NCBI GenBank assembly: GCA_005281725.1
Contig: SSBO01000001.1
Location: 6,556,399 to 6,620,398, forward strand
Direction of reading: 5' to 3'
DNA: 64,000 nucleotides
Source: Wuchereria bancrofti
Lineage: Eukaryota > Nematoda > Chromadorea > Rhabditida > Onchocercidae
Shown: positions 26,318 through 40,200 of the stretch, one piece after another
Layout: each line of letters opens with the position of its first letter
Numbering within the stretch: the first letter of the stretch is position 1
The notes under the pieces: model-generated
What the model was told of the DNA's origin: nothing
Database searches by the model: none
The model's input: only the letters and a program-made list of their open reading frames with translations
Position numbers and translations under genes: made by a program

Positions 26318-28833
26318 GGGTGGTCTCTGCTTTTTGCCCTGTAGAGGGGACCTTCTGTCTGATCATCCCATCTCATTTTCGTTTCAAGTGGTCATATTGC
26401 TTCCGCACTGCTTCTTTACTCATTTATCACTATCTGTTGAGATCTTTAATTTAGCTAACACTACCATTACAAGACGCTCTCTCGTTTTCTTTACTTGCTA
26501 TATCAGTCTTTCTTCAAAGTAACGCTTAACTTTTATTGCCATGAAATGCAAAATGAAAGAAATTATGCAGAAATTAGAAAAATAAACAAGTAAACAGATC
26601 AAACATTTCAAGTTCAAATCAATATGCTATCAAATTACAAATTTCAAGTGAAACATTGATAACAGTATGGTGCATAGGAGAAAGAGGAATGTACTTGCTG
26701 CATATGTAATTTTGCTCTGAATAGGAATTGCTGCCTTTTATCATGCATTAAAGTAAAGTGAAGAAGTAAAGAATATTACTTGATGAAGAAATTGAATTGA
26801 ATAGTGATGGAGAGCACCGCACATCCTTTCTATTACATCTAACGGATACGCTTTTTTAAATGTATCAGCAAATGAATAATTTGCCTATTGGGAATTAAAT
26901 TACATCATGCAATTTGAAAAGAAACCATTCAGACCATATTGTGCGACTCATTGCTCTTCAACTATTTTATAATTATGTAACTTTTTTAAAAAGCACTACA
27001 AAGGAACAATGTTAAGCAAACTTTGCTCTAATTTACCAAGCTAAATTGCATCTATTTGAAGATGTCTTAAAGACAAAAGATCGAAGACTATTCAAATTTT
27101 CGAATTATTTTGAAAAGTAAAAGTTTAAATTTCGATGTAGGACAATGACAACCCACTTAAATGTTATATGTATATGTCAAAACATATGTGCTAATTTTTC
27201 AAGCTTAAAATTTTAAGAAAGAAATTTGAATATTTATTTCTATGTTAAACAACAAAATTATCTGCACTATCATCGTTGTTGGCATGCGTTTACGCAAAAG
27301 CCTGTTTTGTTTACTTGTTTACCCGAAAATACGTTTAGAAATTTCCAGTTGATCTGAAAGGATGTTATTTCTTCCTTTCTTCTTCTCTGTTTTCAATTTA
27401 CTATTATTGTCCCTTTAACGGAAGCCATGGCATGATTTCACAACTATTGATATCATCACAAATTCACTGAAATCTTAAGACATTGATTGATTGATATGGA
27501 ATTTGATAATGATAGCAAATATTAATGATGTTTTAGAGGGATTTTAAGGGACAAATGGATAGATCTAATTCGGAAAGGATTCCGTTTCAATGAAGTCATA
27601 GAAGCTTTGTACTACCCATTATTTGGTTAAGTTCTTTTTATCTTTTGAAGCATATTTTGGCTTTTGACATAAGTAGAGCGGATTTAGTCAAACTCAATGT
27701 CCTGAGACTAATTTTTGTACCAAATAATATTCTGTCATGACGGAAATGTCAAGGATTATTGGCAGAATGGTCTACTACGATAAAAATAGTGTGTTCTTTG
27801 ATGAAATCAAAAGTTGATGTTTCTAAAAGGCTTAAAAAAGTGTATGAAAATTAAGGTGAGACTAATTTTTACAGGTGATATCGTCTTCTTGATAACAAAA
27901 ACTTCGTTGAGTAAACAGGAAATAAATACTACCACAATCTTTTTGGAACTTATGAGAATACTTTTTCATTTAAAAAGGCTGAGCCAAAAGTTCTTATCCT
28001 TTGGGATTATCAGGAAGAAAACTAAAGATGAAAATGAAAACTCTATGCATTAGCTGAATGATTTGTGGGCTTGTTGCCTTATCTCAGTTATGTTTAAATT
28101 TAATCAAAGACTATATTCCTTTTTTTTTAATTTTTGGTAAGAGAGAATTAAAGACTTTAGAAAAGACTTGCAACATAATTTTTACTATTCCAGATTTGAT
28201 AGAATCGCTCAATTACTAGAATTGACTGCTTTCACTAGAAAATTTTCAGTTTTCAGAGAAGCAAAAATCTGAATTTCATGACGACGTTCTCAAATAATTA
28301 AAAAAAGAAGCTCTTTTGTCTCATTCATCCCTTCCTTCGACCAAATACCATGTCAGAATTAGTTCTGCTTAACAATTAATAAAGAAATATGTGGCATGAT
28401 TTACCAAAATAACTTTCGAAGTTAATAAGATATGAAAATTCTTTAAGATTCTGCTGATAGTGAACAGTCACCGGAAAAATATGATATACATGATTAATTG
28501 ATAGTGAGAAATATGTGGCCATATGGTCTACTGCTGCTATATAATCCTTCGATCACTGGTAATAACGATATGACCGATTTCTTTCAATATAATATAATCA
28601 TTATCCATTTGATAAATGACAAGTGAGAAGTTGGAATTACTATTGCAAGCACTATTCTGATAAATTTAATTTGTATGAATAAAACAATGCTGATAAGAAC
28701 TCAAAGCACAGGTTCGAATTGTTCCTTATGCAATGAGAAATGTTGCAACTTTTTGTGCATGAAATTATTAGATAAATTCTATGAAATTTTGAGATTTAAA
28801 TTCTATTTAATTCTGAGACAAAATCAAGAAATC

Positions 28834-28850
28834 GAGAGAGAGAGAGAGAG
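28834..28850. repeat. (GA)n microsatellite
   Basis: Uninterrupted GA dinucleotide run of 17 bases, about 230 bases from a CT run at 29083-29102. The two are complementary in orientation and could pair as arms of a loose inverted repeat. Confidence 0.8.
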
Positions 28851-29082
28851 TATCATCACTACCACTGCAGCTTATTCCACTGAAATTGTTTGAGGCACCG
28901 CGAAGGTCGAGTAAACAACAGAATGAGAAGTGAGCTTACAATCAACACTGCTACAGTGAACAGCTTAAAGCGGTCCTCTTCAAGTGGACGAATGGATAAC
29001 CTTCTCATCGCTACTCTCTTTTGTATTGTATACGTATCATAAAAATTTGAACAAACAACATAAAAGAAATACGATCTGTCAC

Positions 29083-29102
29083 CCTCTCTCTCTCTCCCTC
29101 TT
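29083..29102. repeat. (CT)n microsatellite
   Basis: CT-rich run of about 20 bases, complementary to the GA run at 28834-28850. A minus-strand open frame that runs across it is low-complexity and not taken as a gene. Confidence 0.75.
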
Positions 29103-31920
29103 TCTATGTCGTTAAAATATTCCATTTCCATCTCACCATAATAATAAAACGAATATTTTCTGACTTAACTTTGAGTTAGTAAATTAAAAATTGACGAAGA
29201 GTTGCAATTTGCGCTTTTTGATGAAGACAAAGAAAACTGTGCACAGCATGAAAAAAATTTTCAAGAAGCTAATGATTTACAGATTTTGAATTCGTTCACC
29301 AAAACAAGATCCTCTGAAATCTGCGAGTAAATGAATCACCTTTCATGACTTCAATTTATGACTGCAAAAATTGACCTTTAATCTTGTCAAAGTTTCAGCA
29401 CATTATCTAAGAGTTTAGTTTGATTGCGAAGCTTTTAGAACTATTAGCTCAACTATTAGCTCCTCCTCACTTTTACAACGATATGAATAAAGCAAATATA
29501 GGACCACTGAAAATGAGCAGAAATGAATCAATGGAAAGTAATTCCGATGACACACTGTCTACCGGTCAGTTATATTAGTGTATTCTCCATGTTTTACTGG
29601 CCATTTCAGAAGAAAACACTCAACCAAACGTTACGTTTTCAATTATGAAATGGAAAAATTATGTTCTTTTTCAATAATTGTTTTCAGTGAGAGAAATTTA
29701 ATTAAAAGGAGATAAGTAGGAATAAAGTTCTAAAATTCTACCTATAAGATAAAGAGTGATATTAAGAAAGAACGATAGGAAACAAAGAAATAAAATAGAT
29801 ATAATCGTTTTCAATGATATTATTTAGAGCATCAGTTTAAGACACTAAAAAGTGTGACGAAATGGCACTAAAGTCCCTCCACTAACTCTCTTCTTCCTCC
29901 TATCGTCATCTTAGTGGAAAGCAAGAATAGGCAGAAATTGTTTGTTATCATTGACCAGTTGTACCACATCCAACATATCAGTGCAAATGATATCTGTCAC
30001 AATGTATGCTCGGCAACACTTTTATGTTTGTTTTATGATTAACATTGTGATTATAGCACTGAATTATTTACGCTGCAATTTCGAATAGTATTAGTAAAAC
30101 TTAGCCGTGCCTTAAATCTAAAAGTATTGAAAAGGAACTTTATCATCTAAATCCAAATTTAGGATAATGATGACAAATCAAGGTGGCGCAACTATTGAAA
30201 TCCTGCAAAATGTATTGCAGTGGAAAATGTTTTTATGATATTCGAGATATTATCAAGAAATATATCATCAGGATGGTTATGTATTTAGAGATAATAAACT
30301 TATTGTCCACTTTTGCATAAATTTATTCTCAATAAAAAAAGCTCAAAATATATAAAATTCAAAACTGCTACGTAATTTGTATTTCCATCAGCCAAAAAAT
30401 AAAATGAAGCAGACGATAACATTCTTTTTAATTAGAGGAAAAAGGGTCCTTTCATTTCAACGAGAATTTTTAATTTATGGAGAACGAAATGGGCAAAAAG
30501 TGCACCTGTAAAAAGAATGTTATTCGGTGTTTGAAAGGATCGAGAAATTCTCTGATTTGGTAGTCTCGTCGTTTAATAAAATATCGTCGATTTCTTAGGG
30601 ATTCTTTTCTTTTTTGAAAACAGCTTCTATAGAAGGAAACGATTTCCATAACAATTAATTCAATCGAAAATTGAAAAGATATGTCTTTTCCATAATAATC
30701 AGTCTCAGGCAAAAATATTTGAATTAATAAAGTGAATTGGGAGTTCCATCAAAATGATTCAAAAGAATTTGTTATTTTTCACAATTGAGGAAGGTGTAGA
30801 GGAGGTGGTGGACAAATGTATTTTTCTTCATAGAAAGGAAAACTGAGAAGAAATGGGGGGAGGAAGATAAAAAGAAAAAGTTTTGTCTCATTTTTGAAAA
30901 CTGTGAAATGAAGCTATTTAGTGATAAAGTTGAATGAGTGCACACATGAACTTCTTCTCTTTAATATATGTAAGCAAATTAGCCGAAGGAAATGAATAAA
31001 ACTTTTTTTTGGAAAGAAAGAGAAAAAATCAGTTAATTCAATCGAGAATCGAAAAGATATATCTTCTTTTGTGGTTATATAACGCATTATGTGCACTCTT
31101 TTACTTTTTTTTCTCTCTCTCTCTTTGAAATCCCGAGAGATCACCCTGTGCACCAAGAAAAGAATGGAGAGTTGGAGAAAAATGGAGAGTCCTATTACAA
31201 ACATTTCTTTTTTCTTGCAACTTATAATTTTGTCGATCTTTTAAACTCAGTACTTTCAATGCCACAATTATGTTACAGCAAGATAAAAATTGAGAATTAT
31301 TTTCAAAATAGTGGAAAATTTGAGCTGATGTTTGTCACTATCTTCATCATCTCAAATTTATGGCTCTACGTTAAGTGAAATATCAGTTAGATAGTTTTCT
31401 GTAATCATATCCTTAGTCTCAAAGCCAACGCATTGATTGAATGCACTCCGAAAATTTTAAAAATGGTTACAGAATATGATTTCGATATCTCCAAAAAACT
31501 ATTCTTGATCGGAAATGTAGAAAACTCGAAGAAACTACAGTCAATGGATCGTAAAACGTCAATTTACATAACTATTCTATGTGATTCATTCTATTTGAAA
31601 CTTATTTGGCAGGATTTTCTGCAGACTGTTTGAAATGCTAGCTAATATTTAAATGTGATAAAAGAAGCAAGGAACAACTTTCATCATAGCAGACAAAGTG
31701 CAGAGAGGAGGAACAGTGCACAACAAACATAAACAAAATATTTATTTGATAGGGGACCATCTTTAATGACCGTTAGGTTAGCCAGTGAATATTTGTGATT
31801 AAAACATAGTTCTTAGTTCTAAGCACTCCTAAATCGATTTTCGAACGATGGTCGACTATTTCTGGACCAAAAAGTGATAGAATAGCTTCAGTTGTTGATA
31901 ATGTTCTGATAAGATTATTT

Positions 31921-31965
31921 CAAAGATATGGATTTGCTTTTCAAGCAAATAAATTCATATCTTTG
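31921..31965. repeat. Short inverted repeat / hairpin
   Basis: Outer arms CAAAGATATG (31921-31930) and CATATCTTTG (31956-31965) are perfect complements. Inner arms ATTTGCTT (31932-31939) and AAGCAAAT (31943-31950) are also perfect complements, separated by a 3-base loop. One base (31931) and five bases (31951-31955) are unpaired between the two stem segments. It is short for a canonical miRNA precursor; it could be a cruciform, an RNA stem-loop, or chance in AT-rich sequence. Confidence 0.6.
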
Positions 31966-32698
31966 AGAAGTTGTCGTGTAGCGATCTCAATACAGAATGC
32001 ATTGAAATCCAAAGAGAAAAAAAAATCATAGAATTGAAGAGATGCACTCGTTTATCGAATTATTTTGATGAAAAAACTGTTTTTGATGAAAAGTACAGAA
32101 TGGTTGAAGATTTGAAAAAAAAACCTACAAAGTTTACCATCGTTATTATAAGTAACAATAATTTGTCGAAAAGTAAATTCTTAACTATAAGATGGATAAT
32201 CCTTGTACCGTAGAAGTCTAATCTATTTACACATTAATTGAGTTAGATTTTTGGTTGAACGGCTAAGAGTTAGCTTTGACCAATAATGCGCAATCAGTTG
32301 GAAAGAGATGAGAAAATGCATTCACTCAGAATATCCTTAAATATTTAAATTTCAATTCTTTTTTATCAATATCAATACAAGATGCTTGCTAATATATATT
32401 GCTAATATATATATTATATATTTGTTTGTTTACTTTTTACTGTTTGTTGCTTATATATGCTTCAAAAGTGAGATGGTGATAACTGATATGAAATGATTGA
32501 GAATTAAATCGAATTAAAAAGGAAAGATAGTTGTTTTGACAGATGCTGAAGAGACGGTAAGAAAGAATAGCCTATGGTGATAATTAGGGGCAATAAGTAA
32601 GTGTCGGACGTTCCATCCTAATGGTCATCTACGGAGGTCATTGCAAGGCGTAAATAATGCTATAAATTACCTCAGAGGCAGCGCGAACAATAATTTCT

Positions 32699-32822
32699 TT
32701 GTATGTATGTGTGTATATATATATGTATGCGTGTATGTGGCATGCATATGGTGTGTGTATGTGTGTATGATGTATGGTGTATGTGTGCGTGTGTGTGTCT
32801 GGGCGTGTTGTACACATATGTA
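32699..32822. repeat. TG/TATG-type compound microsatellite
   Basis: About 124 bases of alternating purine-pyrimidine sequence built from GTAT, TGTG and TATA units, potentially Z-DNA forming. Frames across it on both strands (runs of C/V/Y/M or H/T/Y/I) are repeat artefacts. It is followed to about 33010 by GC-richer non-repetitive sequence without a recognisable gene. Confidence 0.85.
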
Positions 32823-33889
32823 AATGCAGTGGGTGCGGCGGAAGAGTGGGAATGCGTGGGCTGTTTGCCGCAGTAATTGTTTCCGGAGTACACCGAAGAA
32901 TGGCCTCTTACTGGCTGCGGAAGTCCTGGATAGCTTAATTGTGCTTATTGCTTAGAGATAGACGGATCTTGTCAGGAAATGAGAGGTGATGCGTCCGAGG
33001 TGTGTTGTGTCGTACTTGTCCCTTTAAACCCTTCTTTCTCAATGAGTTCTTAAATCTGAATAATCTAACTGACCATATGGACTATAAAACAAATAACAAT
33101 AAGATGTGGTCAGAGAATTTGTTTACATAAAATAACACTATCGCATGCTTCAGAGAAGTATTCCAATAGTTCTCCAACCCATCCGTACTGCCAAAAGTTG
33201 GAATTTCATCGGCATTTCTCAGTTTGCTGAGCTTAAGACCTCCGGGGAATGTCTCATTACAACTCCTTATGACTCATGTGACATAAATTGAAGGAAATTT
33301 TCATCCGAACAAGTGATTAATTTATGGTTGCAATTAAAAGCATTCAGTAATCTAAATGGCATAATGAAGTGTCCAGTGCTTTGCATTTAAAGGAACGATT
33401 GTACTTTCATTATTGTCGTCAATGCAGTGATTACTCAAAAAGATTTCAGCGCAACTACTTCCACACTTTCCCTAACTTTCTTCAACAATTGTCATATTTA
33501 AAAAGTTTTGTTTTCACTTTTACCTATATCTGGACATGTGGTACTAAAAAATATTTCAAAACGTGAATAGTGCCACGCGAACATAATGAACCAATTCCAT
33601 TTTTCTCTGCAAACAATAATGAAACCAAATAATCATTCAGATATTAGCCAGTTTGGAAAATATTTCCTACTTTTTCAATAAAAGATGAAATTTGAAGATA
33701 TTTAATGATGAAGTAATTTGAAAATAAGTGAATTTTGTGAATTTCACATTGTGAGAGGACTGTATCAAAACAAGACTAAAATAGTTGTAAATTATTAGGT
33801 AGTGGCTGATCGGAAGTATATTGAGAGTTATAAGTGCTCCCTGAATATGTTCCATCGTTTGGTTGTCATAGGTCGACACTTCAAGTTAA
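32823..33889. other. Intergenic, GC-richer at its left edge, no gene seen
   Basis: The first ~190 bases (to about 33010) are visibly GC-richer than the surroundings; the rest returns to AT-rich background. No domain, splice-consistent exon chain, tRNA fold or repeat family is recognised. Confidence 0.35.
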
Positions 33890-34260
33890 AACTTTGGGTT
33901 GGTATGCCGCCCTGTAGAAAGAAGAACATTCAGCGTGAATGCACAGCCCGGGAAACATCGCGGGTAGTGGAGCGGGCTGGCACTATCCGAATGGAATTTT
34001 TCACCTACACTCTGCATGTATTATTTTGTATTGCAAAGCTGTGTGGGATAAAGTGGCGATAGAAGAATGCTTCTACGCCGTTGGCGCATCATGTTTCACT
34101 CTCCCAAAATAGCTTTTGGATGGGCAGAGATTGGGGGATCTGTTGCAGGAAAAGACATTTTCCCACATTAATTTCAAACGTGACAGAAGTGAAGCGATCC
34201 TAGGCCAAGCCTTGCCCAATTGTTTGCATTTTAATAGCCACGGATGCCTTGTGTAAAAAT
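33890..34260. other. GC-richer patch, unassigned
   Basis: Includes blocks such as CAGCCCGGGAAACATCGCGG and AGTGGAGCGGGCTGGC, clearly richer in G and C than the flanking sequence. An 86-codon plus-strand frame (33802-34062) overlaps it but resembles no family I know. It could be an old gene or bacterial-derived fragment, an unrecognised ncRNA, or a regulatory element. Confidence 0.35.
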
Positions 34261-37200
34261 TGGAAAGTTGAAGCCAAAAACATCAACGGCTTTGATAGAT
34301 AATCCCGAAAATTACAATTGAAATAGAAATTCAAATTTTTAGGATGTTTTTTTAAACCTCTAGACAATCTTTTTACTTACTAATTAAAATCTCACTGCTT
34401 TATCTTATCCTGTCATCCTCTATCCTTAAGATCGAAAAGCTAACATTAGACTTTCTTTAATTATGAGAAACTACTCCTGCATCCTCAGTAAAAGATTCAA
34501 TTAAGTAAATTAAAGAGTTGGTATGTATAGCTGTCTAAACATTTTGTCATCTTTCAAAAAGTAAATAGCAGATTCGATAAGAATTATCCAGTTTATTTTC
34601 ACTCAAGTAACTCAGATTATTTGGTGCACTACCTGTAACACTACACTTCATTATAACAAACGACATCAATCAAATACACACCAAGATTTACTACTTTGCA
34701 ATGTAGTACCTATAATACAAAAACAAACAAATAAACAGTCTACAAGATATGCTATCAGTAAAATGAAATGACACAAATGCTATGACACGAGTAATATAAA
34801 AGAGTGCAGGTGTGGAATCCTTCTTAATGATTAAACTTATCCTTTGCTAATAATAATATGCAATTCAAATAGTAACACCAAGGTGCATTTCTTACAAAAT
34901 ATTCCCATCATTTTTCCCAGCAGACCTTTTATCACTATTATCATCATTACTAATCATTCTCATTCATTTTTAGAAATTGCTTCTTGAGGTCTCAAAAAAA
35001 TCAGACAAGTGTAACAGTCGTATCGTCATTGACGATAACGAATGGAATGCAAGGAATTTGCATTGCATGTGATTATTATCTTTTCCCTTTTTTCCGCATT
35101 TTTTCTGCTTATCAATCATTATTTAGAAAGACGGTTGTATTCGTTTCCATTTCCATTTTCTCTACTCTTTAGTGTCTTTCATAAAACATTTTGCAAAGTA
35201 ATTGTTTTAAAAAAAGTTCCATTTCCCCTTTGCAACATCACAACAAACATAGTATATTGTGATTTATTATGATATTATAATAACGATTGTGGTCAAAACA
35301 CCAAGCTACAACTATTTCTAATATCTTTCACTAGCTTGATTATGATGCCTTCTCTGAAAAGGCATTTGAACATTTCATGGAAGTTTTCATTACTCAACTG
35401 TTTATCTAATAGTGATAGATAAATGACCTGGTATACTTGGCTATTTTGCACACATTATAATCTAACAGATAACTCTTTACTGTTGAGTATTTTTAAGCGA
35501 CCAGTGTTTATGCTCCTAAAATGCTAGGATGGAGAAGGCCATAAAATCGGCTTGAAATCACTTTTCTTTGAAGTACGGAAACTTAAAACCAGAAAAGAAG
35601 ACGATCAAATCATTTCTGCTTATTTCTTTACATAAATATTTAAGTAAATGAATTAGTTACTTTCCTTACTTTTATTTCGGAAATGGAGCCCGAGCAGGTG
35701 CGAAATTTGATTCAGTGACACTTATATCAATTAAAATTGACAGTTTGTGAGTACCCACGGTGATGGGCTATTTGCGACATCGTTATTGTAAGGAGAGGGT
35801 AATGGAAGATGCGTTATATTATTATTCAAAACAAACGGAAATCTTCCCGGTTTATACCCGAACTGGGAACCTATATACACATACATAACGTAAGATGGCA
35901 TGTTTATAGTTAATGATATATCCAGTGATTTCATAAATTAACCAGTAAAATTGAAATCCGACCATTGTAAATGGAAAAAATTGTGTATTGAATGTTATTC
36001 TAAACTAGTAAAAATCATTTTCTAGTAAAAATCAAACTAATCATTTTCTTGTTACTAACTGAAGGAAATTCACAGTAACTAGTAGGTGCTAGATGAAATA
36101 ATAAACAGGCCTTGCGGCATTCCTGTTTAAAATATCGAATATTTTAGTACATAGAGAAGATTGTAAATAGAAAAAATTTGCATATTAAGTACAATTAAGG
36201 CTAAAACATTCAACAACTTCAAAATTGGGTAGTCGGACTGATAATATTACTTCGTCATTTCCATGTGATTCAACAAATATCGGATTACTAACATTAAAAA
36301 CAAAAGTTGTTGTTTGGACTCAGTTAGTTAACTTGATAGAGCGGATGAGATTTCATATTTTCACATCACCTTGAAAGCATGACATTGATCAAACATTAAA
36401 GCACACACTAGATTCTCATTATCGTAAAGCATTTTCATCAATAAATTTGTCATTTGGTCACAATTTCAAGCTAATCATAGTCATCTAGAAAGGTTCTAAC
36501 AGTAACAGATCAAAAAAATCTAGAAATCTCGCTGTTGTCAATGAATTATTTAACGGAGATATGATATATGATATTATTACATCATTTCTTTATCTACCTA
36601 TGTTTCTTTCAGTTCTTTGTTGAAATCTTAAATTCCAACAGTATTAACAGGATCGTCTTATCACCATGTATTAAGCATCAATTTAAATTAATTCTTAAAG
36701 ATCGATGATAACTAAGAATATAACAAATCAAACTATGAGTAGAAATACAGAAAAAACCATTTAGATAGTTAATAGGAGGAAGAATAAAATTGATTCTACG
36801 AATAGTGCGAAGACGTTTTCTTGAAATGAAAAGTGGAAGAAAGGTTTGAGACGGTGAAAGGAAGAGCAATCAAAGAAATGGATGAATCATTATGAACTAT
36901 GCATTTCATTATGAATGACCATGTGGATCGACTAATAATTTTCTTTAAAAAAAATAATAGAAAATCTTTCTTTCCTCAAAATAGCAAAATTTACAAATAA
37001 TAACTTTCTAGCTTAAAATTTGATCAAACTATTCATATTTGAAATTTATGGAAATATTTTAAGTTATGCCTATACATTTTTACCATTCGTGCTTCTCGGA
37101 AAGTGTTGATTAACGAAAGATTTTTGCCTTCCCTAAAATTGCGACGCAGCTTGCTTAAGCAAGAATAAGTTGTTTAAAAACAATCAATTCTTGAATGGAA

Positions 37201-40200
37201 GAAATTTGCGTCATTTCAAAGTCTTGCAAGACCCTTTTATTATTATTATTTTATTACTACTTTATGTATGAATAACTGACCGTAAGAATCTATGATAACT
37301 GAGAGTTATGGAAATAGTAGCTTAAAAAAAATGCGATAACTGAAAAAAAAAATGTTATATCAACTAAATAGCTGAAAGAATTAAGCTAGTAAAGCTTGTA
37401 AATCGAATAAGCTTTAGTAATGGGTAGCAATTTGCTTCTGAAATAAGTTGCAATCAATGGAGCTAACTCATAATATTGGCCAAGAGGGAGTGAGTTGCTT
37501 TGCTGTGGTCATCTAAACAAAATTTAGTGCTCTTCTCCGATGACCACTCTCAGCGCTATTTATTAGTCTTTCATACTACAATTGAGCATGGGAGAAAGAT
37601 GAATGGTAAGAAGGAAGGACTGAAAACATCATCTTTTGATATGCGTCTATGTGCAGGAGAAATCATGAAGTTACGAGATAAAAGTGTGAAAGGTTTTTGA
37701 AGCAGAATAAATCAGCGATGAGAAAGATGTTGGTCAATCAGAATTCGCACAGCGTTAATGAACGACCAGTGCCAGCCAAATGACCCTTTATAGGTTTGAT
37801 TTAGCAAGGGCGAGATGGATTATTTTAAATGATTCCGCAGCAAAGCATCGCTTTTGTTTTTGTTGAATCTCGATAGAACGAATTTTAATTGATAAATATC
37901 CAAGAGAGAAATTTTGCAGAAGTTGTCCTTTAGTGAAACTTAGAGTCGATTAGCTGAATCTCAATGGAATGAAGTTTTTGCAGGGAAATAGAAGAAATAG
38001 CAGTGGAGTTACTCTCCCTATCATCTGAGAGTGTATTTTCAAGCTGCCAAAAATGCTTTTAGAACTGTAGAAAAGTCTAACAACTTTGTAACAGAAGTGC
38101 CTACATCTTGGTTTCGATTCGACATGTAAATGGACATTAGAGAAGCACGGATTGAAGCGAAGTGGACGGTCCTTCCTCAGAATTTATGATCCAATAATTT
38201 ACAGCACTATTATAAAATTGTTACAAGGTGGGAGCTTAGGACAGGATTGATTATGATTTATGCATGCATTAACTATCATACCCTACTCATCTCATATTCC
38301 CAAAAGGGATTAAATTTCGCCAAGTAAAACTGGAAATTATTGCGTAACGAGACTAATATGAAACAAATATATATGAAAACAAATAACTAATATGAAACAA
38401 ATAAGAATGTCTGAGACAAAACTGAATGGAAACAACGATTATGCTGTTCAAGGACAGTTATTTCAGGCTTGTTTACCTAAAGGTTAAAGCATATTCTTCG
38501 CATGAATTGATCCACAATACTTCAACATGTGCACGAGCGCATTTCTATTACTGAAGTCGCAGTTACAACTGCCACTTTATTATTTAATAATAGCTGTGTT
38601 ATTGTTTTAGACATTTTGCTTTCGACATTAAGTCAATTTGAATAATTTTATTTACCATCCTTAACATTTAAATCAATGATTCGAATAAAATAATCAGTTG
38701 TACTATGATACTTTATTGGAAGCTTTGGCTATTAATGATCACACATTAACTGAATTAGAAAATATTTGAAACGACACCATTCAGTCATAAATTCTAACTC
38801 TTAATTTGAATTGATGATGGATTTTGAAAAAACTTTCCAAACCGCAACCGTTTTCTTTTTTTTTTTGAAAAGAATGTAAAAGGCAAATAGTTCGATAAGG
38901 TAGATTGGTGTCCCTTTTAATTCATTCATAGCAGTAGCAAATTTGCATTTATTAGTCCATGCAGTTAACAAGCGACAACTTAATTGAAGTACCAATTTAA
39001 TCATTTAAATTGTAGGTCTTACCGCTTTACCAAATGTCATTGTGTTCAGCTAACGAAAAGATGTTTGGGAATTATTTTCATCTTAAAGACAAAATTGTAT
39101 GAAATGTGTCGAGGAAATCATGGCATTAGATATCAGACTCTTCATATAAACTCTAAACTCATAAACTAGACTGAAAAACTAGACTAGACTGAAACACATA
39201 CCTAAAATTATAAACATTTATACTTAGGCTGAAAAAGAAATGAACAGCAGTTTACAGCAGCTCCGGCAGCATGTCAGAAAATAAAGTGGAAAATTTAGAA
39301 AACCGGAATACAAACTGAAACTGAATAAAATCTAACTGTAAAATTCTTAACATAAGTAATCTAGATTTGAACTTACTCAGAAAATGAAACCTTCAAATGT
39401 GAGCTCATAGAAGCAATTTTTCTAGTTCTTTGAATCTATCACTAAAGAATTAAGCAATGAGAGGAAAGGAAGGACACAAAAGACTGTAAGAAAGCAAATG
39501 GCGTGATTTTTAATGTCCTAGAAATTCACTGAAGCGCAAGTTGAGATGTCAATCTTTCATAGCAAATGGTATGCCATACAATTTTTCCGGATATTTTACG
39601 AATGCTTTAGTAAAAATTCAGGCAAATAATCCAAGAACACACAGTAACTGTGAAGAGAACGAAATAAACGAATCCTTCAAAAATAATTGTGGACACGAAT
39701 GACAAACGCATAGAAAAAAGTATGATTATCTAGAGTGTTTAGCACTTCAAGCTTGTCTAATTCATAAATATTTATTTCTACTAGCTAAAATAAATTGGAA
39801 TCTTGAGCCAATTCGATGTTAACTTTAGTTAATAAAAAGCATTTCTTCCTATGACAACAACCTAATTAAGATGAGTTTTCAGATTGTGATCTTGTTTATT
39901 TTAAACAAAACAGCAACAAAAAGAAAAAAGAAAAAGAAAAAAAGGGACAGATGAGAAATCAAAATTCCTTTTAAAGCCATATCTTCAAACATTATTCGTT
40001 CAACTACTAAATGATTTACATGTCGGACCTCTGTTTTGCTTCACTTATAAACAACTTATGGGATTTTGTAGCATGGAAAAAGCGAAATGAACTCTTTAAC
40101 TGCTTGCATTCCAATAGGGAATAAAAACAAATTTGAACTCTTAAAAATTTATAAATATGATGACAGACTTTCCTTCTGGTTCTTTTTGGTTTCTCTTCGT

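Larger units (their letters stand above)
26318..32698. other. Intergenic, no conserved gene seen
   Basis: About 6.4 kb of AT-rich sequence. Open frames here are short (up to about 96 codons) and low-complexity, with no recognised domains, and I could not join them into spliced models. It contains a GA run (28834-28850), a CT run (29083-29102) and a hairpin (31921-31965), listed separately. It is probably non-coding flank and could hold distal control elements for the cadherin gene. Confidence 0.45.

Noticed and set aside
28705..28730. GGTTCGAATT resembling a tRNA T-loop
   Set aside because: No matching acceptor, D or anticodon stems could be placed around it.
28859..29131. 90-codon minus-strand frame
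   Set aside because: It begins in or next to the CT microsatellite, with low-complexity residues and no homologous domain or supported splice sites.
32641..32893. Open frames on both strands across the TG repeat
   Set aside because: They consist of repeat-encoded residues (CVYVCVY / HTHTHIHI) and mirror each other.
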